Shown: piece after piece, positions 6,857 to 13,414 of the stretch
How the letters are laid out: every line of letters starts with the position of its first letter
How positions within the stretch are numbered: the first letter of the stretch is position 1
From: JAGVGK01 sp038064935
GTDB lineage: Bacteria; Patescibacteriota; Minisyncoccia; Phycocordibacterales; JACOZG01
Length of the DNA stretch: 20,946 bases
Reading direction: 5' to 3'
Assembly (NCBI GenBank): GCA_038064935.1
Contig: JBBTRZ010000035.1
Coordinates: 1 to 20,946 of the forward strand
Position numbers and translations under genes: made by a program
The notes under the pieces: model-generated
What the model was told of the DNA's origin: nothing
Databases searched by the model: none
Seen by the model: only the letters and a program-made list of their open reading frames with translations

Positions 6857-7509
6857 TGAATTGGCACTTAGAAATACTCCCCAGAGCTACCTGTCGGGCA
6901 CTTGATTTATTAAGCAAAGAAGAGTGGTTATCTTCTGCCGGTTGGTATCTGGCTGGTGGGACGGCTTTAGCCCTTCAAGCTGGACACCGTCAGTCGGTTG
7001 ATCTCGACTTTTTTATCCCCAAAAAAACTTTCCCGGCCGCCGAAGTGACAAGTCATTTTTCCGATGAAACATGGCAAGCTGACACGGTCCGTGACGGTAC
7101 GATTTACGGAATTCTGTCTGGGGCAAAAGTAAGTTTTATCGCTTATCCGTTTTTCGTGTTTGGGCTTCCGAGACTAAAGTACGGATTAGTTGATGTGCTA
7201 GATCAAACTGACATTGCGGTAATGAAAGTTATCGCTATTAGTCAGCGTGGGCGTAAGCGTGATTTCATTGATTTATATTGGTATACAAAACACATCTCCC
7301 CTCTTTTCTCGGTGATAGAAAAACTGCCAGCCCAATACCCGACAGTCGCTCACGATTTTCACCATATTATTAAAAGTTTGACTTATTTCACAGATGCCGA
7401 GGATGATCCGATGCCCGATCTCTTCTTCGAAACCAGTTGGGAGGAAATAAAGAAATACTTCCAGCGCGAGGTACCGATCATTGCGAAGAAGGTAATCGGG
7501 TTGGACTAA
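6853..7509 (+). CDS. AbiEii/AbiGii-family nucleotidyltransferase toxin
   Basis: AbiEii-family toxins are polymerase-beta-fold nucleotidyltransferases that act on RNA, commonly tRNA, and cause growth arrest or phage-abortive infection. From the ATG at 6853 the protein has 218 residues. The signature WYLAGGTALALQ (31-42) and HRQSVDLDFF (45-54) gives the G(G/S)-x-D-x-D nucleotide and metal site, with Asp50 and Asp52. A later KVIAISQRGRKRDFIDLYW segment matches the family's second conserved block. Nothing looks truncated. The start at 6853 gives the ATGA overlap with the upstream gene; an in-frame ATG at 6829 would create a longer overlap. The pair lies between dnaN and the Doc remnant and points in the opposite direction to both. 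Confidence 0.82.
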   Translation: MMNWHLEILPRATCRALDLLSKEEWLSSAGWYLAGGTALALQAGHRQSVDLDFFIPKKTFPAAEVTSHFSDETWQADTVRDGTIYGILSGAKVSFIAYPFFVFGLPRLKYGLVDVLDQTDIAVMKVIAISQRGRKRDFIDLYWYTKHISPLFSVIEKLPAQYPTVAHDFHHIIKSLTYFTDAEDDPMPDLFFETSWEEIKKYFQREVPIIAKKVIGLD

Positions 7510-7516
7510 TTCTCTA

Positions 7517-7585
7517 TTACCGAGTAATGATTTTCTTAAGCTCGGCAATTTCTTGAGCTTGAGCCTCAATCTGCTTCTGCTGTTC
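7517..7585 (-). pseudogene. Remnant of a fibre-type C-terminal coiled coil (first copy)
   Basis: Following an in-frame TAG (7588-7586), 22 codons read EQQKQIEAQAQEIAELKK and end IITR at a TAA. This heptad-like Gln/Glu/Leu pattern is the usual end of phage tail-spike and S74-chaperone-type fibre proteins. No start codon or upstream domain survives. A second, similar piece lies at 8059-8160. Confidence 0.45.
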
Positions 7586-7592
7586 CTAAACC

Positions 7593-7874
7593 TTAAACAA
7601 TATGTTGATTCAACCATGAAGCAATTTCATGCAAAAAATTATCTCGTGATTCATCACCCTTTGAACTGGATACGCGTTTTGCCAAATCAACTAAATAATC
7701 TTCATTGCTTTTTCTTTGATCTTCTTTTAACCACAAATCATTGAGATGGAGAAAAACCAAAAGCGAAGCAGTGGCCATCCGTTTATTCCCATTTCTAAAT
7801 GGGTGATTCTTAATCAGACTATAATATAAAATCGCCGTCTTTTCGGCGATAGACGGATAGAGTTCTTTTTCGTC
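7593..7874 (-). pseudogene. Doc/Fic-type toxin lacking its N-terminus
   Basis: Doc toxins are Fic-fold kinases that phosphorylate elongation factor Tu. This frame reads DEKELYPSIAEKTAILYYSL, then IKNHPFRNGNKRMATASLL, so the HPFxxGNKR Fic loop with its catalytic His is intact, followed by helices to the stop at 7593. The usual first 55-60 residues of Doc are absent: directly upstream, in the same frame, comes the TAA that ends the antitoxin gene. The only ATG left is after the Fic loop (7778), so no working toxin can be made. The simplest reading is a deletion that removed the toxin start and joined the rest to the end of the antitoxin gene. Confidence 0.7.
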
Positions 7875-8009
7875 TTAGGTGCGATCATATTCTGCCAAAC
7901 GCTCAAAAACCTGCCGATATTCCTTGAGAGCTCTTTCCGCCCCCTGAACTATTTTCTCTTCAAGAGCTATCCGCTTTTCTTTTAAGGCGAGGCTGGTTAC
8001 TTTCTTCAT
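7875..8009 (-). CDS. Antitoxin of a decayed Doc-type TA locus
   Basis: A 44-residue helical, charged protein beginning MKKVTSLALKEKRIALEEK and ending ERLAEYDRT. It sits where a Phd-like antitoxin normally precedes doc, and its stop codon is followed without a gap by the toxin remnant in the same frame. The start at ATG 8009 is supported by a perfect extended -10 box ending six bases upstream; a longer frame from 8072 would include that promoter. The protein may be complete or slightly truncated by the deletion. Its family is not clear from sequence alone; the call is by position. Confidence 0.5.
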   Translation of the reverse strand: MKKVTSLALKEKRIALEEKIVQGAERALKEYRQVFERLAEYDRT

Positions 8010-8015
8010 CCTGAC

Positions 8016-8024
8016 ATCATAACA
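8016..8024 (-). promoter_or_regulatory. Extended -10 promoter of the Doc-locus antitoxin
   Basis: On the minus strand TGT-TATGAT is followed by GTCAGG and then the ATG at 8009, a 6-base gap. No -35 box is visible. The signal is intact although the toxin it once served is broken. Confidence 0.5.
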
Positions 8025-8058
8025 CAGAAAAAATTTGACTGCTACCTGCAACAAAAAA

Positions 8059-8160
8059 TTATTTTGCTTCAACCAACTTTTTCAAATCCTCGATCTCTTT
8101 TTGCTGATTTTCGATCTGATTTTGTTGCTCTTGCACCGCCCTTACAAGGGCGTTATCAGA
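8059..8160 (-). pseudogene. Remnant of a fibre-type C-terminal coiled coil (second copy)
   Basis: The frame reads SDNALVRAVQEQQNQIENQ, then QKEIEDLKKLVEAK and a TAA at 8061-8059, after an in-frame TAA at 8163-8161. This is the classic end of an intramolecular-chaperone (peptidase S74-like) fibre protein. In a neighbouring frame just upstream, DGVGLTNNLITPL continues to the hairpin CGCCCTT-GT-AAGGGCG, so a one- or two-base shift at that hairpin would reconnect the pieces. The rest of the gene (8160-8315) is not recognisable. It is probably the tail of a lost fibre gene that lay next to the intact one at 8316-9974. Confidence 0.5.
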
Positions 8161-8315
8161 TTATTTGTCAGACCTACCCCATCACTTCGATACCCATCGA
8201 GCGGGCGGTGTGGGAATAAGGGGCGCAAAGGTTTAATTAACCAGCCGATTCTTAACAACCCCCCAAAAACCCGTTTGCCTCTGGATGATCACCAAATACT
8301 CACGCTATCCTAACC

Positions 8316-9974
8316 TCAATACAGCGTCCGCCAGGCGTAGTTGAAAGAAGCATCTTTAGCGCAAACCATCACGGAATCTTTACTCACGGCATTTTCAAGA
8401 TACCAAAGTGTCCCCCTGCTAGCAATATTGGCGTTATCGCAAATAACGGGGGGACTAGCCAAACTGCCTCCACCGTGAAAAGTCATCACCCCGTTTGTAT
8501 AAATCCGACCGTTCACCATCAAACTTTCCGCTATGGTTAAGGGTGCGCCACTACCAATAGCGACACTGCCGGCATTATTAACTGTCAAAGCGGCGGTACC
8601 CGCATTATTTTCTAACTTCAAAATATCGGCGCCAAGGCCCCGAACGGTCAATTTGGCGGTTGGGGCCGCAATGTTACCCATAACCACTGAATCGGTATTA
8701 GTAACTCTCAAAGCTAAGATACCAGCACCACCCACATTTCTTTCTAATCTTAAAATATCGCCGGCGCCACTGCTTCGAACGGTCAATTTGGCGGCCGTTG
8801 GATTATTTAAACCAATCCCAACATTAGTGATCCCGGTCGCTGAATTATCGCCAAGCACTAAGGCATTATCGGCATTAACCGTAGCATTCGCGCCGATCGC
8901 TGTGGCGTTAGTCTTTTGTGTAACACTGCTAAGGCCGGTATTATAACCAATAAAAGTATTATTACCTAAGCTAGTGGTGTTATTTAAACCGCTATTATAA
9001 CCAATAAAAGTATTATTGGGGCTAGAAGTGTTTCCAATACCAGCTCCTCCCCCTAGCGCGGTATTATATGACGCGGTGTTACCAAACAGTGCTTTCCGAC
9101 CGACAGCAGTATTATCAGAACCGCTGATTAGGGTAGAGAGAGCAGAATCACCAACAGCCGTGTTATATAAGCCAGTGCTACTTGTTAGGTTCCCTAGAGC
9201 GCTACTGCCAACAGCAATGTTATAGGAACTACTTGTTATGTTAGTTAGAGCGTTATCACCAACAGCAACATTAAAACTACCGGCAGTTAAGTCAAACATT
9301 GTATTATTACCAATACCTGTATTGGAAATAGCTCCTGAAGAAGTAAAATTTCCCGCGTTTTGACCTAAAAATAAATTAACATCATGATTATGGAGGAACC
9401 TAACCCCACCCCCACCCAACATAATCACACCTTGTGTGCCAGTAGTGTTAGTAACCGGCAAAGCGAAATTTCCACTGATCTGTAATTGACTGGTTGGATT
9501 AGTAACACCAATCCCCACGAAACCAGTGGAAGTTGCCAGTAGGACATTACCGATATTGATGTTTTCAATATCATTAAATTGGGCATCACTCCTCTTCCAT
9601 AAATTGTTGGGATTGTAATCAACACATAGCCAACCACCGAAACCAGCACTAGTTCTAGAAAGAATTTGACCATTACCACAATCAATCCCCCCGGGCACAA
9701 AATTACCGGTTAAGGGGTCAAAGGTCGGCATCAGATTATCAAAAATTAAATTCCCCCTGACAAATGCTCCGGTCTCCAAAATCAAAGAACCTACTTTGGT
9801 TTGGCCAGCACTCCCCACATTAATCGGCGGGTTACAACCAGGGTCTTGTGCATCATTACCGCAAGATGGTGGACCAAAATTCGGTTGATCCCAAACCGCG
9901 AGAGCGTAGCTAATTCCTAGACTTAAAATCAACCCGAGAAAAATAATTTTAAAGATTGGAGACCAGTTATTCAT
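8316..9974 (-). CDS. Secreted surface fibre protein with YadA-head-like repeats
   Basis: Likely exported and displayed on the cell surface. The 552-residue protein has a signal peptide (hydrophobic 8-24, cleavage plausible after ALA at 24-26). A Cys-rich leader follows (Cys38, 47, 99, 117) in the style of CPR secreted proteins, with PxxNFGPPSCGND and CNPPINVG. From about 218 to 375 it has repeated units of the NTAVGxxAL / NNTFIGYNxGL type, the left-handed roll of YadA heads and phage fibres, followed by repeated KLTVR..GADIL(R/K)LE units (396-455). The C-terminus has two more Cys (512, 538) and ends ASFNYAWRTLY. It has no S74 chaperone domain or coiled coil of its own, but remnants of such tails lie just downstream. 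It may serve in host or partner-cell attachment; that role is inferred. It is separated from dnaA by 142 AT-rich bases. Confidence 0.8.
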   Translation of the reverse strand: MNNWSPIFKIIFLGLILSLGISYALAVWDQPNFGPPSCGNDAQDPGCNPPINVGSAGQTKVGSLILETGAFVRGNLIFDNLMPTFDPLTGNFVPGGIDCGNGQILSRTSAGFGGWLCVDYNPNNLWKRSDAQFNDIENINIGNVLLATSTGFVGIGVTNPTSQLQISGNFALPVTNTTGTQGVIMLGGGGVRFLHNHDVNLFLGQNAGNFTSSGAISNTGIGNNTMFDLTAGSFNVAVGDNALTNITSSSYNIAVGSSALGNLTSSTGLYNTAVGDSALSTLISGSDNTAVGRKALFGNTASYNTALGGGAGIGNTSSPNNTFIGYNSGLNNTTSLGNNTFIGYNTGLSSVTQKTNATAIGANATVNADNALVLGDNSATGITNVGIGLNNPTAAKLTVRSSGAGDILRLERNVGGAGILALRVTNTDSVVMGNIAAPTAKLTVRGLGADILKLENNAGTAALTVNNAGSVAIGSGAPLTIAESLMVNGRIYTNGVMTFHGGGSLASPPVICDNANIASRGTLWYLENAVSKDSVMVCAKDASFNYAWRTLY

Positions 9975-10116
9975 AGTATTTATAATTATTTAATTATACT
10001 CTTATTATTAATACTAGGCGGTTAAATTATGTGGATAAACTTTTTCAAGTTGGCTATATTTAGTTTTTATTTGATTTCTCATGGTGGGTAAGTTGGGGAA
10101 TATTGCTTTTAGGTGG
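9975..10116. promoter_or_regulatory. AT-rich intergenic region with a consensus DnaA box downstream of dnaA
   Basis: The stretch is strongly AT-rich. A perfect DnaA box (TTATCCACA on the minus strand) lies at 10030-10038. Beyond it on the same strand come CCGCC and then the triplets TAG TAT TAA TAA TAA, followed by a TATAAT box that could serve the fibre gene. The layout of box, short GC tract and TA(A/G) triplets resembles the basal unwinding elements described for other origins, but only one box is present, so this may be the fibre-gene promoter or an accessory DnaA site. Confidence 0.4.
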
Positions 10117-11475
10117 TTAATAAAGGAGCGCGCGGATTTGCTCCAGCTCCCGGCTCAAGAGATTATTCACTTTTAATTCATTCTTAATTTTATCATAAGC
10201 ATGAATCACGGTGGTGTGATCGCGCCCGCCGAGCTTCTGGCCGATGTAGGGATAAGAGGTGTGGAGGTCTTCCCGTAGAAGATACATAATCACCTGCCGT
10301 GGCTTAACCACCTCCTTTTTCCGAGTTTTCTCATACAACATCCGCTCTTCGATGTTGTAGAAATCAGCGACGATCGTCGCCACCTCCTTGATTGAAATAT
10401 TTTTCTTCGGTTTGATATTATTTTTTACCAATTGTTTAACTTCCGCGAGGGTCGGCTCGCGTTTCTTTAAGTAGGCCTGGCAAATAATGGAATTAAGCGC
10501 GCCTTCAAGCTCGCGAATATTATCTTGAATGATATTAGCGATGAAGCCCAAAATTTCATCACTGACCGGCACATTCCCTAGTTTAACTTTCGCCTGGAGG
10601 ATGGCCAACCGCGACTCGTAATCCGGCTTATTGACATCAACCGTCATTCCCCCCTCGAGCCGCGACCGTAGGCGTTCTTCGATGCCGCTAATATGTTTTG
10701 GCGCCTTATCCGAGGAAAAAATGATTTGCTTGTTGTTTTCATAGAAGTTGTTGAAAAGGTGAAAAAGTTCTTCTTGAGTCTTTTCTTTCTCCGACAGAAA
10801 CTGAACATCATCCATAATCAAAACATCATACTTCCGATATTTCTCCTTGAAGACATTCGCCCGATTGTTTTGCACGGAATTGACATAATCACTCACGAAC
10901 CGCTCCGAGGGAACATAATAGACCTTTTTATTTCCCCCTTGCTGTTTCAAATAATTGCCGATCGCCTGTGTCAAGTGGGTTTTTCCCAAGCCAGTGCCGC
11001 CGTAGATATAGAGCGGATTGTAGAGGGAGCCAAGTTTCCGAGCGACGGCGTGGGCCGCGGCGTGGGCTAATTCATTGAAGGGGCCAACGATGAATGATTC
11101 GAAGACATAACGCGGATTGAGATTATCTTCTTTATTGATGTACAACTCTTGCATCGCAAGCTGTTCGGTGTAGGCCGGTTTATTGAAGACTGGATCCCGT
11201 TTCTCCTTCCCCGCCTCTTCGACTTTAGTGATTAAATACTCCACCCCGCGGATTTCCGGGTGGAGATCGCGCAGGGATTTAATAATGAATTTATGGTATT
11301 TATTAGCCAACCATTCCTTGACGAAAGTATTGGGGACATTTAAAAAAACAATTCCCGAATCCTGCCTGGCGATATTGGTATTCTTAAACCAAGTGCCAAA
11401 ATTGGCCTTAGAGATGCTAAGTTCAATCTCTGCCAAAGCATCGGTCCAAAGTTGTTTGTGATCAAGAAGAATCAT
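10117..11475 (-). CDS. dnaA: Chromosomal replication initiator protein DnaA
   Basis: DnaA binds its boxes at oriC, melts the origin and recruits the helicase. From the ATG at 11475 it has 452 residues in the usual four domains. Domain I has NFGTWF (25-30), and a short linker runs to about 118. The AAA+ domain has GGTGLGKT (159-166, Walker A), LIMDDVQFL (219-227, Walker B) and IEERLRSRLEGG (265-276). The domain IV helix-turn-helix carries the family signature LGGRDHTTVIHAYDKI (415-430). A TTG start at 11484 is possible but lies almost at the expected transcription start. A TATAAT box (11493-11488) precedes the gene by 12 bases. Upstream lies the DnaA-box cluster and then the divergent rpmH. 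Confidence 0.97.
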   Translation of the reverse strand: MILLDHKQLWTDALAEIELSISKANFGTWFKNTNIARQDSGIVFLNVPNTFVKEWLANKYHKFIIKSLRDLHPEIRGVEYLITKVEEAGKEKRDPVFNKPAYTEQLAMQELYINKEDNLNPRYVFESFIVGPFNELAHAAAHAVARKLGSLYNPLYIYGGTGLGKTHLTQAIGNYLKQQGGNKKVYYVPSERFVSDYVNSVQNNRANVFKEKYRKYDVLIMDDVQFLSEKEKTQEELFHLFNNFYENNKQIIFSSDKAPKHISGIEERLRSRLEGGMTVDVNKPDYESRLAILQAKVKLGNVPVSDEILGFIANIIQDNIRELEGALNSIICQAYLKKREPTLAEVKQLVKNNIKPKKNISIKEVATIVADFYNIEERMLYEKTRKKEVVKPRQVIMYLLREDLHTSYPYIGQKLGGRDHTTVIHAYDKIKNELKVNNLLSRELEQIRALLY

Positions 11476-11487
11476 ACGGCACAAAAC

Positions 11488-11493
11488 ATTATA
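11488..11493 (-). promoter_or_regulatory. -10 box of dnaA
   Basis: A perfect TATAAT on the minus strand ends 12 bases before the dnaA ATG, giving a leader of only a few bases. No good -35 box is seen at 16-18 bases. The DnaA-box cluster begins about 35 bases upstream, so autoregulation by DnaA is plausible. Confidence 0.55.
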
Positions 11494-11527
11494 GTATGGT
11501 TGCTCGGGAACACCACTCCTCGCCGTT

Positions 11528-11557
11528 TGTTTATAACTAGTGGATTAGTGTGGATAA
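11528..11557. other. oriC: Probable oriC: three phased DnaA boxes between dnaA and rpmH
   Basis: On the minus strand the order is TTATCCACA (11557-11549, perfect), TAATCCACT (11547-11539, 7 of 9) and TTATAAACA (11536-11528, 7 of 9). The starts are 10 and 11 bases apart, one helical turn, as in cooperative DnaA arrays. The AT-rich stretch CTAGTATATACTACT follows directly towards rpmH. The position between dnaA and rpmH is a classical origin site. The cluster is very short for an origin, and I see no further boxes in the roughly 100-base gap. Confidence 0.6.
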
Positions 11558-11563
11558 CTAGTA

Positions 11564-11569
11564 TATACT
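11564..11569 (+). promoter_or_regulatory. -10 box of the rpmH-rnpA-yidC operon
   Basis: TATACT ends six bases before the rpmH ATG, predicting a leaderless mRNA. The perfect DnaA box at 11549-11557 lies in what would be the -35/-10 spacer, so DnaA binding should compete with transcription of this operon. Confidence 0.5.
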
Positions 11570-11575
11570 ACTCTC

Positions 11576-11710
11576 ATGTCGCAAACCTATCAACCGAAGC
11601 AACGCCGGCGTCACAAGAAGCATGGATTTTTAGTCCGCCAAAGAAGCGCGAGTGGCAAACAGGTGGTGTTAAGTCGGCGACGGAAGGGGCGGAAACGATT
11701 AACCGTCTAA
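11576..11710 (+). CDS. rpmH: 50S ribosomal protein L34
   Basis: A 44-residue, very basic protein of the large ribosomal subunit. It starts MSQTYQPKQRRRHKKHGFLV and ends RRRKGRKRLTV, matching the L34 pattern with its R-x-K-x-H-G-F core and basic tail; the length is normal. It is first in the conserved order rpmH-rnpA-yidC. The start codon lies six bases after a TATACT box, so there is no room for a Shine-Dalgarno sequence. Confidence 0.95.
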   Translation: MSQTYQPKQRRRHKKHGFLVRQRSASGKQVVLSRRRKGRKRLTV

Positions 11711-11725
11711 AGGACACAACTCTGT

Positions 11726-12079
11726 ATGTTGTCGCGGGAGCGCCGAGTTAGTCGCCGACAATTTCCCCTAATTCTCAAGGCCAGTCGGTCTTTGTCTACG
11801 CCAGTTTTGTCCTTAAGAATTGCCACGCGCTCGGCCGAGCGCGGCCAGAAACCTACCTCTTTTGCCTTTATTGTGTCGCGACAAGTGGCGGGAAGAGCGG
11901 TGGACCGCAATCGTCTCAAACGCCGCGCCCGGGCTGTTGTCCGAGAGCTGCTCCCTATGGTCAAGGACAATTATGGTTGTCTTTTATTTTTCAAGCCGGG
12001 TGCCACGACGCTATCCTATGTGGAACTTAAAAAACTGATTCAAGAAATTCTTACTCGCGCTTCGCTTCTCACTGGCTAA
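11726..12079 (+). CDS. rnpA: Ribonuclease P protein component
   Basis: It is the protein partner of the RNase P ribozyme, which removes 5' leaders from precursor tRNAs. The 117-residue protein carries the family core FAFIVSRQVAGRAVDRNRLKRR, with the RNR motif at 61-63 that contacts the catalytic RNA, and an early region of basic residues (SRERRVSRRQF) that binds the leader. The ATG at 11726 has AAGGA about 12 bases upstream, just after the rpmH stop, and the gene ends three bases before yidC. Confidence 0.93.
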   Translation: MLSRERRVSRRQFPLILKASRSLSTPVLSLRIATRSAERGQKPTSFAFIVSRQVAGRAVDRNRLKRRARAVVRELLPMVKDNYGCLLFFKPGATTLSYVELKKLIQEILTRASLLTG

Positions 12080-12082
12080 ACA

Positions 12083-12805
12083 ATGTCATATATTTTCCAC
12101 CAATTATTTTTCGATCCCCTGTATAACCTCTTGGTGTGGTTGAGCGCGGTTTTGCCGGGGCATAGTTTGGGTTTGTCTATTATTATCGTCACGATAATTG
12201 TGAAATTAATCCTTCTTCCCCTTTACCATAAGACGACCACGGCGCAGCAGAAAATCAAAGCGCTCGAACCAAAACTAAAAGAACTGAAAGAGAAGCATGC
12301 CAATAACCGCGAGGAACAGGCGCGGCAAACCATGGCTCTTTATCGCGACCACGGTATTAATCCCCTGACGAGCTTTTGGTTGCTCCTCGTCCAAATCCCT
12401 ATTGTCTTAGCCCTATTTTGGGTGTTTCGCGATAGTTTCGATATTCGACCGGAACTCCTATACTCTTTTGTCACGCCGCCATCCGCCGTTAATGCCACTC
12501 TTTTCGGTTTAGATTTAACAGCTCGTAACTATGTGTTGGCGATTTTAGTCGGCGCGAGTCAATTCCTCCAAATGCGACTGGCAATTCCGGCCGTAGCGCC
12601 GGTGAATTCCCAAGACCGGTCTTTCAAGACTGATTTTGCCCGCAGTATGAATGTGCAAATGCGTTATATCATGCCGGCCTTCATCACCCTCGTCTCCTTC
12701 GGCTTTCCCGCCGCTCTCACTCTCTATTGGTTGACGAGCAATCTCTTCGCCATCGGCCATGAATTAGTGGTTCGGCACCAGGCTAAGGAATTAGTGGTTA
12801 GATAA
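12083..12805 (+). CDS. yidC: Membrane protein insertase YidC/Oxa1 family
   Basis: YidC inserts and folds membrane proteins, alone or with the Sec translocon. This 240-residue form lacks the large periplasmic P1 domain of Gram-negative YidC and has no lipobox, so it is close to the minimal Oxa1-type core. It has about five membrane segments: the first around 10-25, then SLGLSIIIVTIIVKLILLPLY, a charged cytoplasmic coiled hairpin (KIKALEPKLKELKEKH), FWLLLVQIPIVLALFWVF, a segment after 150, and the pair near 195-225. The order rpmH-rnpA-yidC and the three-base spacing support an operon. Confidence 0.95.
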   Translation: MSYIFHQLFFDPLYNLLVWLSAVLPGHSLGLSIIIVTIIVKLILLPLYHKTTTAQQKIKALEPKLKELKEKHANNREEQARQTMALYRDHGINPLTSFWLLLVQIPIVLALFWVFRDSFDIRPELLYSFVTPPSAVNATLFGLDLTARNYVLAILVGASQFLQMRLAIPAVAPVNSQDRSFKTDFARSMNVQMRYIMPAFITLVSFGFPAALTLYWLTSNLFAIGHELVVRHQAKELVVR

Positions 12806-12815
12806 GCGCTCGGCT

Positions 12816-13352
12816 ATGCCTCGCCAAAAAAATCTTTCAATCATCCCCACGGAAAGGATCGAAAAACACATTCTTTTAATCCGAGGCCATAAAATCATAC
12901 TGGATTCTGATTTGGCAGAACTTTATGGGGTCCCAACCCGACGTCTCAATGAGCAAGTTCGAAGAAATTTAGATCGATTTCCTGGAGATTTTATGTTTCA
13001 GTTAACCAAAAATGAGATGGCAAACTTGATGTCGCAAATTGCGACATCAAGTTTGGAATGGGGAGGACGGCGGAAGTTACCGAATGTTTTCACCGAACAC
13101 GGCGCGATTATGGCGGCTAATGTGCTGAATTCAAAGCAGGCGGTAATGGCGAGCGTCCATGTGGTACGCGCATTCGTGAAATTGCGCGAAGTTTTATCAA
13201 CGACTAAAGAATTAGCCCAGAAACTTAAAGAGCTTGAGGGACGGCTCGATAAAAACGATCAGCAGATTATTAAATTGATCAACGCTATCCGCCAACTGAT
13301 GACCCCACCCGAGGAACCACCCAAACACCCGATTGGTTTCCGTGGTTCTTAA
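12816..13352 (+). CDS. ORF6N-domain DNA-binding protein
   Basis: ORF6N domains come from phage antirepressor-like proteins and are common in Bacteroidetes and CPR genomes, where their role is mostly unknown. The 178-residue protein has the complete domain (about 12-130): RGHKIILDSDLAELYGVPTR, LNEQVRRNLDRFPGDFMFQL, then GGRRKLPNVFTEHG and a helix with NSKQAV. A coiled coil follows (128-160, KELAQKLKELEGRLDK), then a Pro-rich end. Its codons 69-80 coincide with a perfect 35-base palindrome, so the mRNA can form a long hairpin there. It starts 10 bases after yidC and may be read through from that operon; no promoter of its own is visible. Confidence 0.85.
   Translation: MPRQKNLSIIPTERIEKHILLIRGHKIILDSDLAELYGVPTRRLNEQVRRNLDRFPGDFMFQLTKNEMANLMSQIATSSLEWGGRRKLPNVFTEHGAIMAANVLNSKQAVMASVHVVRAFVKLREVLSTTKELAQKLKELEGRLDKNDQQIIKLINAIRQLMTPPEEPPKHPIGFRGS
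13021..13055. repeat. Perfect 35-base palindrome inside the ORF6N gene
   Basis: The 17-base arm CAAACTTGATGTCGCAA (13021-13037) is repeated in inverse complement at 13039-13055 around a single A. In the reading frame it covers NLMSQIATSS. The transcript would form a near-loopless hairpin and the DNA a cruciform. Confidence 0.9.
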
Positions 13353-13399
13353 ACAAAGAAAAAGGGCGGTGGTGGTCATAGATATGATCGTCACCGCCC
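13353..13399 (-). terminator. Terminator of the TPR-like gene
   Basis: On the minus strand GGGCGGTG (13399-13392) pairs with CACCGCCC (13371-13364), with further inner pairing, and is followed by TTTTTCTTTGTTT. It stands 16 bases after the stop of the gene at 13415 and supports that gene as a transcribed unit. Confidence 0.75.
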
Positions 13400-13414
13400 G
13401 TGGCGAGTAAGAAC

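Noticed and set aside
13021..13055. Palindromes as insertion-sequence ends or transcription terminators
   Set aside because: No transposase, target duplication or T-run is present, and both palindromes lie inside intact reading frames.
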